Below the pieces are notes generated by a model that searched no databases, was not told where the DNA came from, and saw nothing but the letters and a program-made list of their open reading frames with translations. The position numbers and the translations under genes were made by a program. From Rhizobium sp. L43 (GTDB lineage Bacteria; Pseudomonadota; Alphaproteobacteria; Rhizobiales; Rhizobiaceae), in the NCBI RefSeq assembly GCF_002531725.1, contig NZ_NWSQ01000005.1:310001-374000 (forward strand): a stretch of DNA of 64,000 nt, written 5' to 3'. Of this stretch, positions 27,324 to 36,685 are shown one piece after another. The stretch's first letter is position 1, and each line of letters begins with the position of its first letter.

Positions 27324-28421
27324 ATGGTTCCCTTTCTGCGCATCCTTGGCATCGAAACGAGCTGCGACGAGACCGCCGCCGCGGTCGTCGAGCGCGATGC
27401 GGAGGGGCATTCCACCGTGCTGTCCGACGTGGTGCTGTCCCAGCTCGACGAGCATAGCGCCTATGGCGGCGTGGTGCCGGAGATTGCCGCGCGCGCCCAT
27501 GTCGAGGCGCTGGACGAACTGATCGAGGAGGCGCTGACGCGCGCCAATGTGTCGCTCGACGAGGTCGACGCCATTGCCGCGACGTCGGGGCCGGGGCTGA
27601 TCGGCGGGCTGCTGGTGGGGCTGATGACCGGCAAGGCGATCGCCAGAGCCGCCGGCAAGCCGCTTTATGCGGTCAACCATCTCGAAGGCCATGCGCTGAC
27701 GGCGCGGCTGACGGACGGGCTCTCCTTTCCCTATCTGATGCTGCTCGTCTCCGGCGGCCATACCCAGCTCATCCTGGTGCGCGGCGTCGGGCAATATGAG
27801 CGCTGGGGGACGACGATCGACGATGCGCTGGGCGAAGCCTTCGACAAGACGGCAAAGCTGCTCGGCCTGCCCTATCCCGGCGGACCGGCGGTGGAGCGGA
27901 TGGCGCAGAACGGCAATGCCGATCGTTTCGACTTTCCGCGGCCGCTGGTCGGCGAGGCCAGGCTCGACTTCTCCTTCTCCGGCCTGAAGACGGCGGTGCG
28001 GCAGGCGGCACAGGATATCGCGCCGCTCAGCGATCAGGATGTCGCGGATATCTGCGCCTCGTTCCAGAAGGCGATTTCGCGGACGCTGAAAGACCGCATC
28101 GGCCGCGGCCTGCAGCGGTTCAAGACGGAATTCCCTGCAACTAGCGAAAAGCCGGCGCTCGTCGTTGCCGGCGGCGTCGCCGCCAATCTCGAACTGCGCG
28201 GCACGCTGCAGGCGCTGTGCGACAAGAATGGCTTCCGCTTCGTCGCGCCGCCGCTCAGGCTCTGCACCGACAATGCCGTGATGATCGCCTGGGCGGGACT
28301 GGAGCGGATGGCGACCGGCGCCGCACCGGATGCGCTCGACGTGCAGCCGCGCTCGCGCTGGCCGCTCGATTCCAATGCGGAAACGCTGATCGGTTTCGGA
28401 AAACGGGGGGCCAAGGCATGA
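27324..28421 (+). CDS. tsaD: tRNA N6-threonylcarbamoyladenosine (t6A37) transferase subunit TsaD
   Basis: A 365-residue ASKHA-fold protein that transfers the threonylcarbamoyl group to A37 of ANN-decoding tRNAs. It has the [11 protein letters not shown] phosphate loop at the N terminus, the metal-binding HLEGH motif near residue 115 (NHLEGHAL), LVSGGHTQL and the C-terminal [11 protein letters not shown] and [12 protein letters not shown] motifs. It overlaps gpsA by four bases (ATGA), a tight translational coupling. TsaB, TsaC and TsaE are not in the window. Confidence 0.97.
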   Translation: MVPFLRILGIETSCDETAAAVVERDAEGHSTVLSDVVLSQLDEHSAYGGVVPEIAARAHVEALDELIEEALTRANVSLDEVDAIAATSGPGLIGGLLVGLMTGKAIARAAGKPLYAVNHLEGHALTARLTDGLSFPYLMLLVSGGHTQLILVRGVGQYERWGTTIDDALGEAFDKTAKLLGLPYPGGPAVERMAQNGNADRFDFPRPLVGEARLDFSFSGLKTAVRQAAQDIAPLSDQDVADICASFQKAISRTLKDRIGRGLQRFKTEFPATSEKPALVVAGGVAANLELRGTLQALCDKNGFRFVAPPLRLCTDNAVMIAWAGLERMATGAAPDALDVQPRSRWPLDSNAETLIGFGKRGAKA

Positions 28422-29401
28422 GCGAAAACATCGCCGTTGTCGGATCGGGGGCTTTCGGCACGGCGCTTGCCGCCGTCATCGCCCTTGCCGGCCGCAGCGC
28501 CGTGACGCTCGTCGGGCGCAATCCGGCACTGATGGAAGATCTGAAGAGCGAACGGCTGCACGATGCGGTGCTGCCCGGCATTTCTCTGCCCGACACGCTG
28601 GAATTTTCCGCCGAGGCGGATGCGATCACCGGCGCCTCCATCGTCCTTTTTGCGATGCCGTCGCAGGCGCAGGCCGATGCGGCGCGGCAATATGGCCCCT
28701 ATCTTGCCAAGGATGCCGTGGTCGTCACCTGCGCCAAGGGCATCGAGCGGGCGACGGGCAATCTTCTGACCGACATGCTGGAACGGGAACTGCCGGATCA
28801 TTCCATCGCGGTGCTCTCGGGCCCGGGTTTTGCCGCCGATATCGCCAAAGGCCTGCCGACGGCGATGGCAATCGCGGCCGATGACATTGAGACCGCGGAG
28901 CGGCTGGCTCAGGCGATATCGGGCCGGACCTTCCGGCTTTATGCCTCCAATGACCGGATCGGCGTGCAGCTCGGCGGCGCGCTCAAGAATGTGCTGGCGA
29001 TCGGCTGCGGCATCGTCGAAGGCCGCGGCATCGGCGATTCCGCGCGTGCGGCGCTGATTGCGCGCGGGCTTGCGGAAATGTCGCGTTTCGTCGTCGCCAA
29101 GGGCGGCCAGGCGGATACGGTGCGCGGGCTTTCCGGTCTCGGCGATCTGGTGCTGACGGCGACGAGCCATCAATCGCGGAACCTGCGCTTCGGCATCGCG
29201 CTCGGCCGCGGCGACAAGACCGATCCGCTGCAGGGCGCACTGGTGGAAGGCGCGTTTGCCGCTTCCGTCGCCGCGCGGCTTGCGGCCGAATTGAAGGTCA
29301 GCATGCCGATCACCGATGCCGTTTCCGCCATCATCGACGGCAGGCTCGATATATCAGAGGCGATCGAGCAACTGATGACACGCCCGATCACCACCGAATA
29401 G
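28418..29401 (+). CDS. gpsA: NAD(P)-dependent glycerol-3-phosphate dehydrogenase
   Basis: A 327-residue enzyme reducing dihydroxyacetone phosphate to sn-glycerol-3-phosphate for phospholipid synthesis. The Rossmann motif is [11 protein letters not shown] (residues about 7-17), the active-site lysine region is [16 protein letters not shown], and [12 protein letters not shown] is a conserved family segment. Starts inside the tsaD stop codon and is followed after 9 bases by the YciI gene. Confidence 0.96.
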   Translation: MSENIAVVGSGAFGTALAAVIALAGRSAVTLVGRNPALMEDLKSERLHDAVLPGISLPDTLEFSAEADAITGASIVLFAMPSQAQADAARQYGPYLAKDAVVVTCAKGIERATGNLLTDMLERELPDHSIAVLSGPGFAADIAKGLPTAMAIAADDIETAERLAQAISGRTFRLYASNDRIGVQLGGALKNVLAIGCGIVEGRGIGDSARAALIARGLAEMSRFVVAKGGQADTVRGLSGLGDLVLTATSHQSRNLRFGIALGRGDKTDPLQGALVEGAFAASVAARLAAELKVSMPITDAVSAIIDGRLDISEAIEQLMTRPITTE

Positions 29402-29410
29402 GAGACAGAC

Positions 29411-29704
29411 ATGCTTTTCGCCCTTCTCTGCAAGGACAAGCCGGGACATCTGAACGTGCGCATGGAGACGCGTCCGACACATCTTGACTATCTGAACGGG
29501 CTGAATGCCGAGGGCACGTTGAAGATTGCCGGCCCGTTTCTCGATGACGACGGCAAGGCCTGCGGCAGCCTGATCATCGTCGAAGCGGAATCGAAGGAGG
29601 CGGCGCGGGCGCTTGCCGATGCCGACCCTTACGCCAAGGCCGGACTGTTCGAAAGCGTCGAGGTCAAGGCCTACAACTGGGTCTTCAACAAGCCGGAGGC
29701 GTGA
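29411..29704 (+). CDS. YciI-like protein
   Basis: A 97-residue single-domain alpha/beta protein of the YciI (ferredoxin-like dimeric barrel) family. The family His-Asp pair is represented by RPTHLDYL near residue 21, and ADADPYAKAGLFE is the typical C-terminal half. The biochemical role of such proteins is mostly unknown; some have weak dehalogenase or hydrolase activity. AGGAG precedes the ATG. Part of the tsaD-gpsA-yciI-EVE-methyltransferase run. Confidence 0.9.
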   Translation: MLFALLCKDKPGHLNVRMETRPTHLDYLNGLNAEGTLKIAGPFLDDDGKACGSLIIVEAESKEAARALADADPYAKAGLFESVEVKAYNWVFNKPEA

Positions 29705-29706
29705 GC

Positions 29707-30138
29707 ATGGCGCACTGGCTTTATAAATCCGAGCCCGCTTCCTGGTCCTGGGAGCAGCAGAAGGCTGCCGGCGAAAAGGGCACGGAATGGACCGGCGTCC
29801 GCAACTATCTGGCGCGCAACAACATGCGGGCGATGCAGATCGGCGACAAGGGATTCTTCTATCATTCCAATGACGGGCTGGAGATCGTCGGCATCGTCGA
29901 AGTCGCGGCGCTGTCGCATCCCGATTCCACTGCCAAGGACGATCCGAAGTGGGATTGCGTCGATATCCGTGCCGTCATGGATATGCCGAAGCCGGTGACG
30001 CTGAAGGATGTCAAGGCGAGCGAGAAGCTTGCCAAGATGGCGCTCGTCACCTCGATGCGGCTTTCGGTGCAGCCGGTGACCGAGGAGGAATATCTCGAAG
30101 TCTGCCGCATGGGCGGGCTGGACAATCCGCCGCGTTGA
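29707..30138 (+). CDS. EVE domain protein
   Basis: A 143-residue single EVE domain (PUA-like fold): HWLYKSEPASWSW at the N terminus, EWTGVRNYLARNNMR and GDKGFFYHS are the hallmark segments. EVE domains bind modified bases in RNA or DNA; the closest eukaryotic relative is thymocyte nuclear protein 1. GGAGG eight bases upstream favours ATG at 29707 over a GTG at 29701 that overlaps the preceding stop. The 3' end overlaps the methyltransferase start (TTGA). Its neighbour tsaD modifies tRNA, which makes a tRNA-related target an attractive but unproven idea. Confidence 0.92.
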   Translation: MAHWLYKSEPASWSWEQQKAAGEKGTEWTGVRNYLARNNMRAMQIGDKGFFYHSNDGLEIVGIVEVAALSHPDSTAKDDPKWDCVDIRAVMDMPKPVTLKDVKASEKLAKMALVTSMRLSVQPVTEEEYLEVCRMGGLDNPPR

Positions 30139-30788
30139 AAACCGATCCGCAAGCCTTCATCCGCGCCAATACCAGCGTTATGGCGCCGCCGCACGTGCCG
30201 GAGATTTTGCTCTATCTGGCAAGCGAGGCGCATGAGCTGTGGCTGAAGACGGAGGAGGAGCTGGAGGCGATCGGCCTGCCGCCGCCCTTCTGGGCTTTCG
30301 CCTGGGCAGGCGGGCAGGGGCTGGCGCGCTACATCCTCGATCACCCGGAAACGGTGCGCGGCAAGCGCGTGCTCGATTTCGCCAGCGGCTCCGGCCTCGT
30401 CGGCATTGCGGCTGTCATGGCCGGCGCCCGGGAGGTCACGGCCTGCGATATCGATCCCTGGGCGGAAGCTGCGGTCCGGCTGAATGCCGAGGCGAATGGC
30501 GTTCCTCTCGGATTTACCGGCGCCGATCTGATCGGGCAGGCGATCGATGCGGATATCGTGCTGGCCGGCGACGTCTTTTACGACCGCGCTTTCGCCGATG
30601 CGCTTGTTCCCTGGTTCGCCGGGCTGGCTGATAACGGCAAGCCGGTGCTGGTCGGCGACCCCGGCCGCAGTTATCTGCCGAAAGACCGGCTGGAATTCTG
30701 CGCGGCCTATGAGGTGCCGGTAACGCGGGCGCTGGAGGACAGCGAAATCAAGAAGACGACGGTGTGGCGGTTCGGGTCCGGTTCCTAA
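30135..30788 (+). CDS. METTL20-like lysine methyltransferase (ETF-beta KMT family)
   Basis: A 217-residue class I SAM methyltransferase. The SAM-binding motif I is VLDFASGSGLVGIAA near residue 78, and family-specific segments are PPFWAFAWAGGQGLARYILD, AGDVFYDRAFADAL (the DxFY motif) and LVGDPGRSYLP. These match the group of human ETFBKMT/METTL20 and its Agrobacterium ortholog, which trimethylate lysines of the electron transfer flavoprotein beta subunit. It starts with TTG overlapping the EVE stop codon, so it depends on coupled translation. The ETF genes are not in this window. Confidence 0.85.
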   Translation: MKTDPQAFIRANTSVMAPPHVPEILLYLASEAHELWLKTEEELEAIGLPPPFWAFAWAGGQGLARYILDHPETVRGKRVLDFASGSGLVGIAAVMAGAREVTACDIDPWAEAAVRLNAEANGVPLGFTGADLIGQAIDADIVLAGDVFYDRAFADALVPWFAGLADNGKPVLVGDPGRSYLPKDRLEFCAAYEVPVTRALEDSEIKKTTVWRFGSGS

Positions 30789-30794
30789 AATATT

Positions 30795-31271
30795 CTAAGG
30801 CCGGATGACGCAGACATTGGCCTCGTAGGTGCAGGGATCGTCCTGGATGGCGACGTCGATGACCTTCGCCTTCGGGGGCCGCGGCTCGGGCTGTGCTGCC
30901 GCATAGTAGCCGTAGCCGCCGACGTAAGTCCCGCCATCGACCTGATAGGCATAGGAAGAGCCGGCATAGATGTTGTCGTCAGCCGGCGCCGCGCCTGTGA
31001 CGATGATGAGATTGCCGCGGGTCAAGCGATGTGTCGCCGGCGAGGAAAACCGTTTCAGCATCGGCATCCCCCTGCCGGACCGGCGGCCGAAAGCGCGGTC
31101 GATACGGATGCCGCGATCTCGCCAGCTGATGCGTTCGCCGAGCCGCAATCCGTTGTGGAAAGCGTGGCGATGGCCGGGAAAGCGATCATGGCGGCGATCG
31201 CCGGCGGCGGCCGGCAGTGCGACGAGCGTGGACAGGGCAAGCAGGGTGACGACGGACAGACTGCGAAACAT
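30795..31271 (-). CDS. Secreted hypothetical protein
   Basis: A 158-residue protein with a Sec signal peptide (MFRSLSVVTLLALSTLVALPAAAG, cleavage near residue 23). A very basic Arg/His-rich first half (GDRRHDRFPGHRHAFHNG) is followed by a Gly/Tyr-rich section (YVGGYGYYAAAQ) and a C-terminal CTYEANVCV pair of cysteines that could form a disulfide. No known domain. GGAGG nine bases before the ATG at 31271 decides the start. A perfect CtrA-type box lies about 28 bases upstream of the start codon. Convergent with the methyltransferase gene with a 6-base gap. Confidence 0.75.
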   Translation of the reverse strand: MFRSLSVVTLLALSTLVALPAAAGDRRHDRFPGHRHAFHNGLRLGERISWRDRGIRIDRAFGRRSGRGMPMLKRFSSPATHRLTRGNLIIVTGAAPADDNIYAGSSYAYQVDGGTYVGGYGYYAAAQPEPRPPKAKVIDVAIQDDPCTYEANVCVIRP

Positions 31272-31298
31272 GGGCGCCGACCTCCGAAAATCCAATCG

Positions 31299-31313
31299 TT
31301 AACAAATCGTTAA
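31299..31313. promoter_or_regulatory. Perfect CtrA-type box TTAA-N7-TTAA
   Basis: TTAACAAATCGTTAA is centred about 35 bases upstream of the start codon of the minus-strand secreted protein gene. Its closeness to the start suggests the promoter core overlaps it, which would fit repression or direct activation by CtrA. Confidence 0.65.
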
Positions 31314-31710
31314 CGCCAGATTGCGCCAAAAGCCGGAGCTTGTCCATGTGCAGGGAAAGAACGAGATAAATATTGAGCGTAAAAGGACCAGTTTTGTGAG
31401 AGGGGTTCAGTTTCTCGTGGAAGCGCAAAATCCCTCTAATCTTTTGTTTTTACCCTATTACCGGCAAAATCGCGCCGCGCCTTGCCTGGGAAAGCCGCTT
31501 CGCATTTTCCTGGGGTAGCTCCTGCCGGCAAACTTCCCGGTGGCCCGAATCGATTAAATTCGAAGCAGACAGCGATTGTGCTTGTCGTCGGCGTTTCCGG
31601 TGATTAAACGTCGCAATCGATGCAACGCACACAGAGAATTTTGTCATTCGTGTGGTTGACTGAGCATGCTCCGAAATCCGGGAGCGCAGAGAAGCCGCCG
31701 CGAGGTTCTG
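31314..31710. other. Intergenic region upstream of sdhC
   Basis: About 400 bases without a supportable gene. The sequence is AT-richer than its surroundings and must hold the sdh operon promoter and its leader. TTGACT at 31653-31658 is a possible -35 element, but the matching -10 is unclear. A small open frame from 31321 to 31518 has no ribosome binding site and no coding character. No riboswitch of a kind I know was recognised. Confidence 0.45.
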
Positions 31711-32106
31711 ATGGCGAACGTGACAAATAACCGGCCCCTGTCGCCGCATTTGCAAATTTACAAACCTATTCCCACCATGATCATGTCCATCGTCCACCGC
31801 ATTACCGGTGGGGCGCTTTACGTCGGCACGCTGCTGGTCGCCTGGTGGCTGATCGCGGCGGCAAGCGGCCAGGGCTCCTATGATTGGGCCAACTGGGTGC
31901 TCGGCAGCCTGCTCGGCAAGCTCGTGCTGCTCGGCTACACCTGGGCGCTGCTGCACCACATGCTCGGCGGTTTCCGCCACTTCATGTGGGATCTCGGCTA
32001 CGGCTTCGAGAAGGAATTCTCGACCAAGCTCGCCATCGCCAACGTCATCGGGTCGCTCTGTCTGACCGTGCTGGTCTGGGTGATCGGCTTCCTCATTCGC
32101 TTCTGA
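31711..32106 (+). CDS. sdhC: Succinate dehydrogenase cytochrome b556 subunit
   Basis: A 131-residue membrane anchor of complex II with three hydrophobic segments. Family features are [13 protein letters not shown] at the N terminus and SIVHRITGG at the first membrane entry, with a heme-ligand histidine in [16 protein letters not shown]. It helps bind heme b and ubiquinone. GAGG six bases before the ATG at 31711 favours this start over one at 31666. First gene of sdhCDAB. Confidence 0.94.
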   Translation: MANVTNNRPLSPHLQIYKPIPTMIMSIVHRITGGALYVGTLLVAWWLIAAASGQGSYDWANWVLGSLLGKLVLLGYTWALLHHMLGGFRHFMWDLGYGFEKEFSTKLAIANVIGSLCLTVLVWVIGFLIRF

Positions 32107-32116
32107 AGGTCCTCTC

Positions 32117-32497
32117 ATGGATATGCGCACCCCCCTCGGCAAGGTTCGCGGGCTCGGCTCCGCCAAGGACGGCACGGATCATTTCTGGCGTCAGCGGCTG
32201 ACGGCCGTCGCCAATGTTCCGCTCATCCTCTTCTTCCTCTTCTTCATGATCGCCTATGCCGGCGCACCCTATGCGGATGTGGTTCGCGCGCTGTCGAACC
32301 CCTTCGTCGCCGTCGTCATGGGGCTGATGGTGATCTCCGGCGTCATCCATATGAAGCTCGGCATGCAGGTCATCATCGAGGATTACGTGCATGGCGAGTT
32401 CGGCAAGATCGCGCTGCTGATGCTGAACACGTTCTTTGCGATCCTGATCGCCGGCCTCTGTCTCTTCGCCATTCTGAAAATCGCATTCGTAGGATAA
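32117..32497 (+). CDS. sdhD: Succinate dehydrogenase membrane anchor subunit
   Basis: A 126-residue protein with three hydrophobic segments and the conserved [21 protein letters not shown] start and [16 protein letters not shown] loop that bring the heme histidine and quinone-site residues. Lies 10 bases after sdhC and 7 before sdhA. Confidence 0.94.
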   Translation: MDMRTPLGKVRGLGSAKDGTDHFWRQRLTAVANVPLILFFLFFMIAYAGAPYADVVRALSNPFVAVVMGLMVISGVIHMKLGMQVIIEDYVHGEFGKIALLMLNTFFAILIAGLCLFAILKIAFVG

Positions 32498-32504
32498 GCT
32501 CGAT

Positions 32505-34346
32505 ATGGCACCGACTTCACCCGCCCAGAACGGCAAGGCCTACAAATATGTCGATCACTCCTACGACGTGATCGTCGTCGGCGCCGGCGGCGCCGGCCTG
32601 CGCGCCACGCTCGGGATGGCCGAGCAGGGTTTCCGCACGGCCTGCATCACCAAGGTATTCCCGACCCGTTCGCACACGGTCGCGGCGCAGGGCGGTATCG
32701 CCGCCTCGCTGCGCAACATGACGCCGGACAGCTGGCAGTGGCACCTCTACGACACCGTCAAGGGTTCCGACTGGCTCGGCGACGTCGACGCCATGCAGTA
32801 TCTCACCATGGAAGCGCCGAAGGCGGTCTATGAGCTCGAGCATTACGGCGTGCCGTTCTCGCGCAACGAGGAAGGCAAGATCTATCAGCGCCCGTTCGGT
32901 GGCCACATGCAGAATTACGGCGAAGGCCCGCCGGTGCAGCGCACCTGCGCCGTCGCCGACCGTACCGGCCACGCCATTTTGCATACGCTCTACGGCCAGT
33001 CGCTGCGCAACAACGCCGAATTCTTCATCGAGTATTTCGCGCTCGACCTGATCATGTCGGAAGACGGCAGCCGCTGCACCGGCGTCGTTGCCTGGTGCCT
33101 CGATGACGGCACCATCCATCGCTTCGCCGCCAAGATGGTGGTGCTGGCGACCGGCGGCTACGGTCGCGCCTATTTCTCGGCAACCTCCGCCCATACCTGC
33201 ACCGGCGACGGCGGCGGCATGGTGGCGCGCGCCGGCCTGCCGCTGCAGGACATGGAATTCGTCCAGTTCCACCCCACAGGCATCTATGGTTCGGGCTGTC
33301 TGATCACCGAAGGCGCGCGCGGCGAAGGCGGTTACCTCGTCAACTCCGAGGGCGAACGCTTCATGGAGCGTTACGCGCCTTCGGCCAAGGACCTTGCCTC
33401 GCGCGACGTCGTTTCGCGCTGCATGACGCTTGAGATCCGCGAAGGCCGCGGCGTCGGCAAGAACAAGGACCACATCTTCCTGCATCTCGATCACCTCGAT
33501 CCGGCCGTTCTGCATGAACGGCTGCCGGGCATTTCCGAGAGCGCCAAGATTTTCGCGGGCGTCGACGTCACGCGCGAGCCGATCCCGGTTCTGCCGACCG
33601 TTCACTACAATATGGGCGGCATTCCCACGAACTATTGGGGCGAAGTGCTGAACGCCGACAGCGCCAATCCGGAACGGATCATCCCCGGCCTGATGGCCGT
33701 GGGCGAGGCCGGCTGCGCCTCGGTGCACGGCGCCAACCGCCTCGGCTCCAACTCGCTGATCGACCTCGTGGTCTTCGGCCGCGCCGCGGCGATCCGCGCC
33801 GGCGAGGTGATCGACCGGGCAGCGCCGATCCCGCACCTCAACGTCGCAGCCTGCGACAGGATCATGGACCGCTTCGACGGTCTGCGTCACGCCAGCGGCG
33901 GCACGCCGACGGCTGATCTGCGCGAAAAGATGCAGCGCGCCATGCAGGAAGACGCCGCCGTCTTCCGCACGCAGGAATCGCTGGAATCCGGCTGCCGGCG
34001 CATCTCGGCAATCTGGGGCGAAATGAAGGATATCAAGGTCACCGACCGTTCGATGGTCTGGAATTCCGACCTCGTGGAAACGCTCGAATTGCAGAACCTG
34101 ATGGCCAACGCCATCACGACGATCTACGGCGCCGAGGCCCGCAAGGAGAGCCGCGGTTCGCATGCACGCGAGGATTATACCGAGGGTGCATTCGCCGGCC
34201 GCGACGACCTCAACTGGCGCAAGCACACGCTTGCCTGGGTGAGCGAAGCGGGCGATGTGAAGCTCGATTACCGGCCGGTTCACACCGAGCTCATCGCGGA
34301 AGGCATCGATCCGCATAAGATCGAGCCGAAAGCTCGCGTCTACTGA
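32505..34346 (+). CDS. sdhA: Succinate dehydrogenase flavoprotein subunit
   Basis: A 613-residue catalytic subunit that oxidises succinate to fumarate. The FAD-binding motif is [11 protein letters not shown] near residue 25, the histidine for covalent flavin attachment is H57 in [12 protein letters not shown], and active-site residues appear in [19 protein letters not shown] and [15 protein letters not shown]. Length agrees with alphaproteobacterial SdhA. Third gene of the operon. Confidence 0.97.
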   Translation: MAPTSPAQNGKAYKYVDHSYDVIVVGAGGAGLRATLGMAEQGFRTACITKVFPTRSHTVAAQGGIAASLRNMTPDSWQWHLYDTVKGSDWLGDVDAMQYLTMEAPKAVYELEHYGVPFSRNEEGKIYQRPFGGHMQNYGEGPPVQRTCAVADRTGHAILHTLYGQSLRNNAEFFIEYFALDLIMSEDGSRCTGVVAWCLDDGTIHRFAAKMVVLATGGYGRAYFSATSAHTCTGDGGGMVARAGLPLQDMEFVQFHPTGIYGSGCLITEGARGEGGYLVNSEGERFMERYAPSAKDLASRDVVSRCMTLEIREGRGVGKNKDHIFLHLDHLDPAVLHERLPGISESAKIFAGVDVTREPIPVLPTVHYNMGGIPTNYWGEVLNADSANPERIIPGLMAVGEAGCASVHGANRLGSNSLIDLVVFGRAAAIRAGEVIDRAAPIPHLNVAACDRIMDRFDGLRHASGGTPTADLREKMQRAMQEDAAVFRTQESLESGCRRISAIWGEMKDIKVTDRSMVWNSDLVETLELQNLMANAITTIYGAEARKESRGSHAREDYTEGAFAGRDDLNWRKHTLAWVSEAGDVKLDYRPVHTELIAEGIDPHKIEPKARVY

Positions 34347-34364
34347 TCTCAAGAGGAACCCGGC

Positions 34365-35144
34365 ATGGTTGAACTCGCTCTCCCCAAGAATTCCCAGATG
34401 CGCGAAGGCAAGGTCTGGCCGAAGCCGGCGGGTGCCAAGAACACCCGCGAATTCCGCGTCTACCGCTGGAGCCCGGACGACGGCCAGAACCCGTCGATCG
34501 ACACCTTCTACATCGATGTCGACGATTGCGGGCCGATGGTGCTCGACGGCCTGCTCTACATCAAGAACAAGATCGACCCGACGCTGACGCTGCGGCGCTC
34601 CTGTCGCGAGGGCATCTGCGGCTCCTGCGCGATGAATATCGACGGCACGAATACGCTCGCCTGCACCAAGGGCCTCGACGATATCAAGGGTGCGGTGAAG
34701 ATCTATCCGCTGCCGCATCTGCCCGTCGTCAAGGATCTGGTGCCAGACCTCACCAACTTCTATGCCCAGCATCGTTCGATCGAGCCATGGCTGAAGACGG
34801 TGTCGCCGGCGCCGGCCAAGGAATGGAAGCAGAGCCACGAGGACCGTCAGAAGCTCGACGGTCTCTATGAATGCATCCTCTGCGCCTGCTGCTCGACCTC
34901 CTGTCCGAGCTACTGGTGGAACGGCGACCGTTATCTCGGTCCGGCCGTTCTGCTGCAGGCCTATCGCTGGCTGATCGATTCCAGAGACGAGGCGACCGGC
35001 GAGCGTCTCGACAATCTCGAGGATCCGTTCCGCCTCTATCGCTGCCACACGATCATGAACTGTGCGCAGACCTGCCCGAAGGGCCTCAACCCGGCCAAGG
35101 CGATCGCCGAAATCAAGAAGATGATGGTCGAGCGCCGGGTTTGA
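34365..35144 (+). CDS. sdhB: Succinate dehydrogenase iron-sulfur subunit
   Basis: A 259-residue protein carrying three iron-sulfur centres that pass electrons from SdhA to quinone. The 2Fe-2S ligands are in [10 protein letters not shown] and ACTKG, the 4Fe-4S ligands in [14 protein letters not shown], and the 3Fe-4S ligands in [19 protein letters not shown] lies before the ATG. A nucleotidyltransferase gene begins 5 bases after its stop. Confidence 0.97.
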   Translation: MVELALPKNSQMREGKVWPKPAGAKNTREFRVYRWSPDDGQNPSIDTFYIDVDDCGPMVLDGLLYIKNKIDPTLTLRRSCREGICGSCAMNIDGTNTLACTKGLDDIKGAVKIYPLPHLPVVKDLVPDLTNFYAQHRSIEPWLKTVSPAPAKEWKQSHEDRQKLDGLYECILCACCSTSCPSYWWNGDRYLGPAVLLQAYRWLIDSRDEATGERLDNLEDPFRLYRCHTIMNCAQTCPKGLNPAKAIAEIKKMMVERRV

Positions 35145-35149
35145 TCAGC

Positions 35150-35968
35150 ATGCATGCCGACGGCGGAATAGGCGGCTTCGATCCCGAAGCCGTCAAGGAG
35201 ATCAGGTCGCGGCTCGCCTCGGTGCGCGAGCAGGACATCCGCATCGGTTTTGCAATTGAAAGCGGCAGCCGCGCCTGGGGTTTTCCGTCTCCCGACAGCG
35301 ACTATGATTGCCGCTTTGTCTATATCCGTCCTGTCGAACATCATCTCTCCCTCGTTCCGGTGCGCGATGTCATCGAGTTTCCGATCGTCGGCGATATCGA
35401 TACGGGCGGCTGGGATCTGCGAAAGGCGCTGCAGCTTGCGCTGAAGGGCAATGCGGTGGTGGTCGAGTGGTTGAAATCGCCGATCGCCTACGAAGAGGAG
35501 GCCGGTTTTCGCTCTCGCCTCGGCGCGCTGCTTGATCTCATCATGGTGCCCGAGAAGGTTGCCGCCCATTATATCGGGCTGATGCGGCAACATTTTCAGA
35601 ACCAGGGCGACGGCGCGATCAAGCTGAAGAAGCTGCTTTATGCCGTGCGGCCGGCCATCGCGCTCGAATGGATGCGACAGCGTTCGTTTCGTGCGCTGCC
35701 GCCGATGAACATGCTGGAATGCCTCGAGGCGATTAACATTGCCGGGGAACTTCGAACGGCGATTCTCGATCTCGTGCAGGTCAAGAAGCAGACGCGCGAG
35801 ATGGGGCAGGGTCTGCCGCCGATGTTGGTGCAATCCTTTCTGCAGAGTTCGTTCGAGCATTATTCCGAGACATTGCGGGATTTCGGCAGTGATCCGGACA
35901 GAGATCAACGCGCGCAACACCTTGCTGACAAATTCTATGTGCAGGAAGTTTTGCAGCGGGACAGTTGA
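35150..35968 (+). CDS. Predicted nucleotidyltransferase (PF10127, COG3541-like)
   Basis: A 272-residue protein with a DNA-polymerase-beta-like nucleotidyltransferase core at the N terminus: the GSRAWGFPSPDSDYD segment (residues about 40-54) supplies the G-S motif and the D-x-D metal ligands. The remaining helical part fits the PF10127 group, proposed for RNA or tRNA-end repair. It starts at ATG 35150, with a TTG at 35141 overlapping the sdhB stop as alternative. Same strand and 5 bases from sdhB, so probably read through from the sdh operon, though with no obvious functional link. Confidence 0.85.
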   Translation: MHADGGIGGFDPEAVKEIRSRLASVREQDIRIGFAIESGSRAWGFPSPDSDYDCRFVYIRPVEHHLSLVPVRDVIEFPIVGDIDTGGWDLRKALQLALKGNAVVVEWLKSPIAYEEEAGFRSRLGALLDLIMVPEKVAAHYIGLMRQHFQNQGDGAIKLKKLLYAVRPAIALEWMRQRSFRALPPMNMLECLEAINIAGELRTAILDLVQVKKQTREMGQGLPPMLVQSFLQSSFEHYSETLRDFGSDPDRDQRAQHLADKFYVQEVLQRDS

Positions 35969-36104
35969 ACTGTATCGTTTTTCGGTTAGTTGTTGTCACG
36001 GGCAATTTGTGCAGCCCGACTTGATTAACCAAAGCGAATTACGATAATCGGACTTGTCTCACGCCCGTTTCTCTGCGGCGCTAGCCGAATTCAGGAGTAT
36101 GATG

Positions 36105-36620
36105 ATGCAGTTGCGATATGCGATGACAGGTCTGGTGGTGGCTCTCGCGCTAGCCGGTTGTCAGCGTACGGCATATGATTACAGCTCCAGCCCGAATGCC
36201 GGGCCGGCGCCGTTGACGGCGCAGCCGGTTCCCTCGGTGCAGGGCGGGCAGCTCCCGCCGGTCAACAATTCGCAGTTTCCGGCGGCACCGACGGCGACGC
36301 CGGCATCGATGCCGGGTGCTCAGGCCGGCGCAATGGCGGCGAATGCGCTTGACGTCACCAAGGAATCGATGGTCGGAAGCTGGCGTGTCAACGGCAGCTG
36401 CGACATGTTCCTGACGCTGACCAATCTCGGCAGCGGTTCGCGCGGCGGTACCCGCGGCTGCGTCGGCGAGTTGACGGCGATGGGCTCCTGGGAGGTCTCC
36501 GGCAAGCAGGTGCTGCTCAAGGATCGCTCGGGCAACCAGCTCGGCAGCGTCTACAAGACGGCCGACAACCGCTTCGACGGACAGACGAGCACAGGCCAGC
36601 AGATCAGCCTCAGCCGTTAA
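36105..36620 (+). CDS. Omp19-like lipoprotein, protease inhibitor (Inh) family
   Basis: A 171-residue lipoprotein with lipobox LALAGC and acylated cysteine C19. A Pro/Ala-rich linker (residues about 25-85) follows. The C-terminal beta domain ends [16 protein letters not shown], nearly the ending of Brucella Omp19, an outer-membrane lipoprotein that inhibits proteases through an Inh (AprI/Inh) domain; a disulfide pair (SCDMF, RGCVGE) is also conserved. The start is one of three successive ATGs after an AGGAG; 36105 gives the best spacing. A single-gene unit between the nucleotidyltransferase and zapE. Confidence 0.85.
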   Translation: MQLRYAMTGLVVALALAGCQRTAYDYSSSPNAGPAPLTAQPVPSVQGGQLPPVNNSQFPAAPTATPASMPGAQAGAMAANALDVTKESMVGSWRVNGSCDMFLTLTNLGSGSRGGTRGCVGELTAMGSWEVSGKQVLLKDRSGNQLGSVYKTADNRFDGQTSTGQQISLSR

Positions 36621-36685
36621 AGGAACTCGGCGCGGTAAACGATCCGGCGGGTCTCCGCCGCTGACTGACAGGCGGACATGCCCTC

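Noticed and set aside
32517..35048. 843-residue open frame antisense to sdhA and sdhB
   Set aside because: Same reason: it mirrors conserved complex II genes and its translation, rich in Arg, His and Ala, has no family character.
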